The notes under the pieces are model-generated. The model saw nothing but the letters and a program-made list of their open reading frames with translations. It was not told the origin of the DNA and ran no database searches. From Fimbriimonadaceae bacterium (GTDB lineage Bacteria > Armatimonadota > UBA10988): DNA of 64,000 bases. The stretch's first letter is position 1. The number at the start of each line of letters is the position of its first letter. The stretch spans positions 1 to 64,000 of the forward strand of contig JADZEX010000034.1 of assembly GCA_020850355.1 (NCBI GenBank). Direction: 5' to 3'. The position numbers were made by a program, and so were the translations under genes. Of this stretch, positions 62,911-64,000 are shown piece after piece.

Positions 62911-64000
62911 AGCGGATCGGCCCCCGTGAGCAATCCCTGCTTCCAGAGCTGCCCCATCTGATCGCCAGCCGCCATGTAGGCGGCCACCTGGGCGTCGTCG
63001 CGAGCCCGCCGAATCTGGGTGTAGCCGTCCTGCTTGACCAGCCAGAAGACCTCGTCGAGGCCACAGGCGTTGAGCAGGTCCGGTGAGTGCGTCGAGACCA
63101 GCACCTGGCCGCCCCGCTGGGCGTAGTCGCGGAACTCCTCGGCCAGCTCCCGCATGAGGCGCGGGTAGAGCTGGTTCTCGGGTTCCTCGACACAGAGCAG
63201 CGGGTGCGGCTGCGGATCGTACAGCAGCACCAGGTAGGCCAGCATCTTGATGGTCCCGTCGGAGACGTAGCGGTCCACGAAGGGAGTCTTGAAGGACCCA
63301 TCCTGGAAGCGCAGGGTCAGGTAGCCATCCTCGGTCAGCCGAGGCTCGACCTGGCTGATTCCCGGCACCCGCCGCCGCATCGTCTCCAGGATCGCAGCGA
63401 AGATGGCCGGGTGCTGCTCATGGAGGTACTGCGCCACGCGTGGGAGGTTGTCGCCGGACTCGGAGAGATGCTCGCCTGCCCCGGCCGCCTCCTTGCGGCC
63501 GCGCGCCAGGTTGATGTGAAAGTCCGAGACGTGCCAGGCCTCGATCAGCTCGCGCAACGCATTGGCAGCTTTGAAGCGCTCAAACTGGCCCAGCCCTTTG
63601 AGCGCGAGCATGTCCGGCGCAGCCAACTCCTGGGGCTCGCGCTCCAGGGCCTCGTCGGGCTGGCTGAAGTCCTCCTCGTTGCGGATGGCGTAGCCGGCGC
63701 CGCGGGCAAAGTCCAGGAAGTGGAACGGCTTGCCGTGAGCCCCGCGCTTGTAGCGCAGGATCTCTCGCAGCACCACCGGGCGCTGCTGTTCTTCGCCGAT
63801 CTCCAGCCGATAGGTCACCAGCCGCGACACCCCAACGATCGACATGCGGTACTGCAACTCGATCGTGATCACCGGCTTGTCGGTGTCCCGACTGAGCACC
63901 TCCCGGAAGCGGCCTCGCGCATCCAGCGCTTGACGCACGTTGCCGGTCAAGCTGTCATGGAGGAAGCCAAAGACGTCGAAGAGCGTCGACTTGCCGGTGC
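62907..64000 (-). CDS. AAA_21-type ATPase, 5' end beyond window
   Basis: About 363 residues are visible; the gene runs off the right edge. The first readable residues are TGKSTLFDVFGFLHDSL, the end of a Walker A motif, so only the extreme N-terminus is missing. DRYVSDGTIKMLAYLVLLYDP holds the ABC-type signature (S-D-G-T), LLCVEEPENQLYPRL the Walker B plus catalytic Glu, and GGQVLVSTHSPDLLNA the switch His. This is the overcoming-lysogenisation/SMC-like ATPase type. It is coupled to the DUF4276 gene downstream, so the two probably form a regulated nuclease module. Confidence 0.85.
   Translation of the reverse strand, partial: TGKSTLFDVFGFLHDSLTGNVRQALDARGRFREVLSRDTDKPVITIELQYRMSIVGVSRLVTYRLEIGEEQQRPVVLREILRYKRGAHGKPFHFLDFARGAGYAIRNEEDFSQPDEALEREPQELAAPDMLALKGLGQFERFKAANALRELIEAWHVSDFHINLARGRKEAAGAGEHLSESGDNLPRVAQYLHEQHPAIFAAILETMRRRVPGISQVEPRLTEDGYLTLRFQDGSFKTPFVDRYVSDGTIKMLAYLVLLYDPQPHPLLCVEEPENQLYPRLMRELAEEFRDYAQRGGQVLVSTHSPDLLNACGLDEVFWLVKQDGYTQIRRARDDAQVAAYMAAGDQMGQLWKQGLLTGADPL

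Overview
The window is very GC-rich (roughly 70%) and gene-dense. It looks like a free-living, Gram-negative-type bacterium of the Armatimonadota or a close relative. That placement is inferred. It rests mainly on the prepilin-like protein at 51508-52287, whose motifs [19 protein letters not shown] and [20 protein letters not shown] are typical of that phylum. Supporting points are the many secreted or lipoprotein enzymes, the RND pump, short leaders and frequent ATGA/TGATG stop-start overlaps. No rRNA, tRNA or CRISPR array was recognised.

Layout. 1-119: edge of an IS1182-like insertion sequence. 120-4503: YHS-domain protein, GH16 glycosidase, zinc-ribbon membrane protein, thiamine pyrophosphokinase and a sugar isomerase. 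4655-11717: RND pump, glycerophosphodiesterase, aldo/keto reductase-like protein, HIT protein and a secreted protein. 11812-14050: coaX, a secreted protein and dusB. 18030-13950 (minus): a tight four-gene operon of creatininase-like hydrolase, membrane protein, CapA-like protein and sodium symporter. 18109-27403: duplicated ABC ATPase, alkaline-phosphatase-superfamily enzyme, Lhr helicase, and an ADP-forming acyl-CoA synthetase fused to a GNAT domain. 27556-30383: small membrane protein, DUF123, LysE-family exporter and a TIM-barrel protein.

30384-31710 has no gene. It holds inverted repeats, a 194-bp tandem array of hairpin (REP/BIME-like) units and a LexA-type operator. This leads into a mutagenesis cassette at 31711-36291: an ImuB-like Y-family polymerase lacking its catalytic residues, and DnaE2.

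44050-36285 (minus) looks like one six-gene operon: aldose 1-dehydrogenase, lactonase, zinc dehydrogenase, tagaturonate epimerase, PL6-type polysaccharide lyase and a kinase-fold protein. The first four genes match each step of L-galactose -> L-galactonolactone -> L-galactonate -> D-tagaturonate -> D-fructuronate.

44167-50159: GDSL hydrolase, MFS exporter, nucleotide-sugar reductase, and DUF4129 and DUF58 membrane proteins. 50261-52287: isomerase, small lipoprotein and prepilin-like protein. 52755-58869: a complete chemotaxis operon cheA-W-X-Y-R-D-B without a receptor. 58974-61153: lipoprotein and a retropepsin-PDZ protein. 62158-61163: URO-D-like protein. 64000-62329: an AAA ATPase/TOPRIM-like (DUF4276) pair, possibly a defence module, cut by the window edge.
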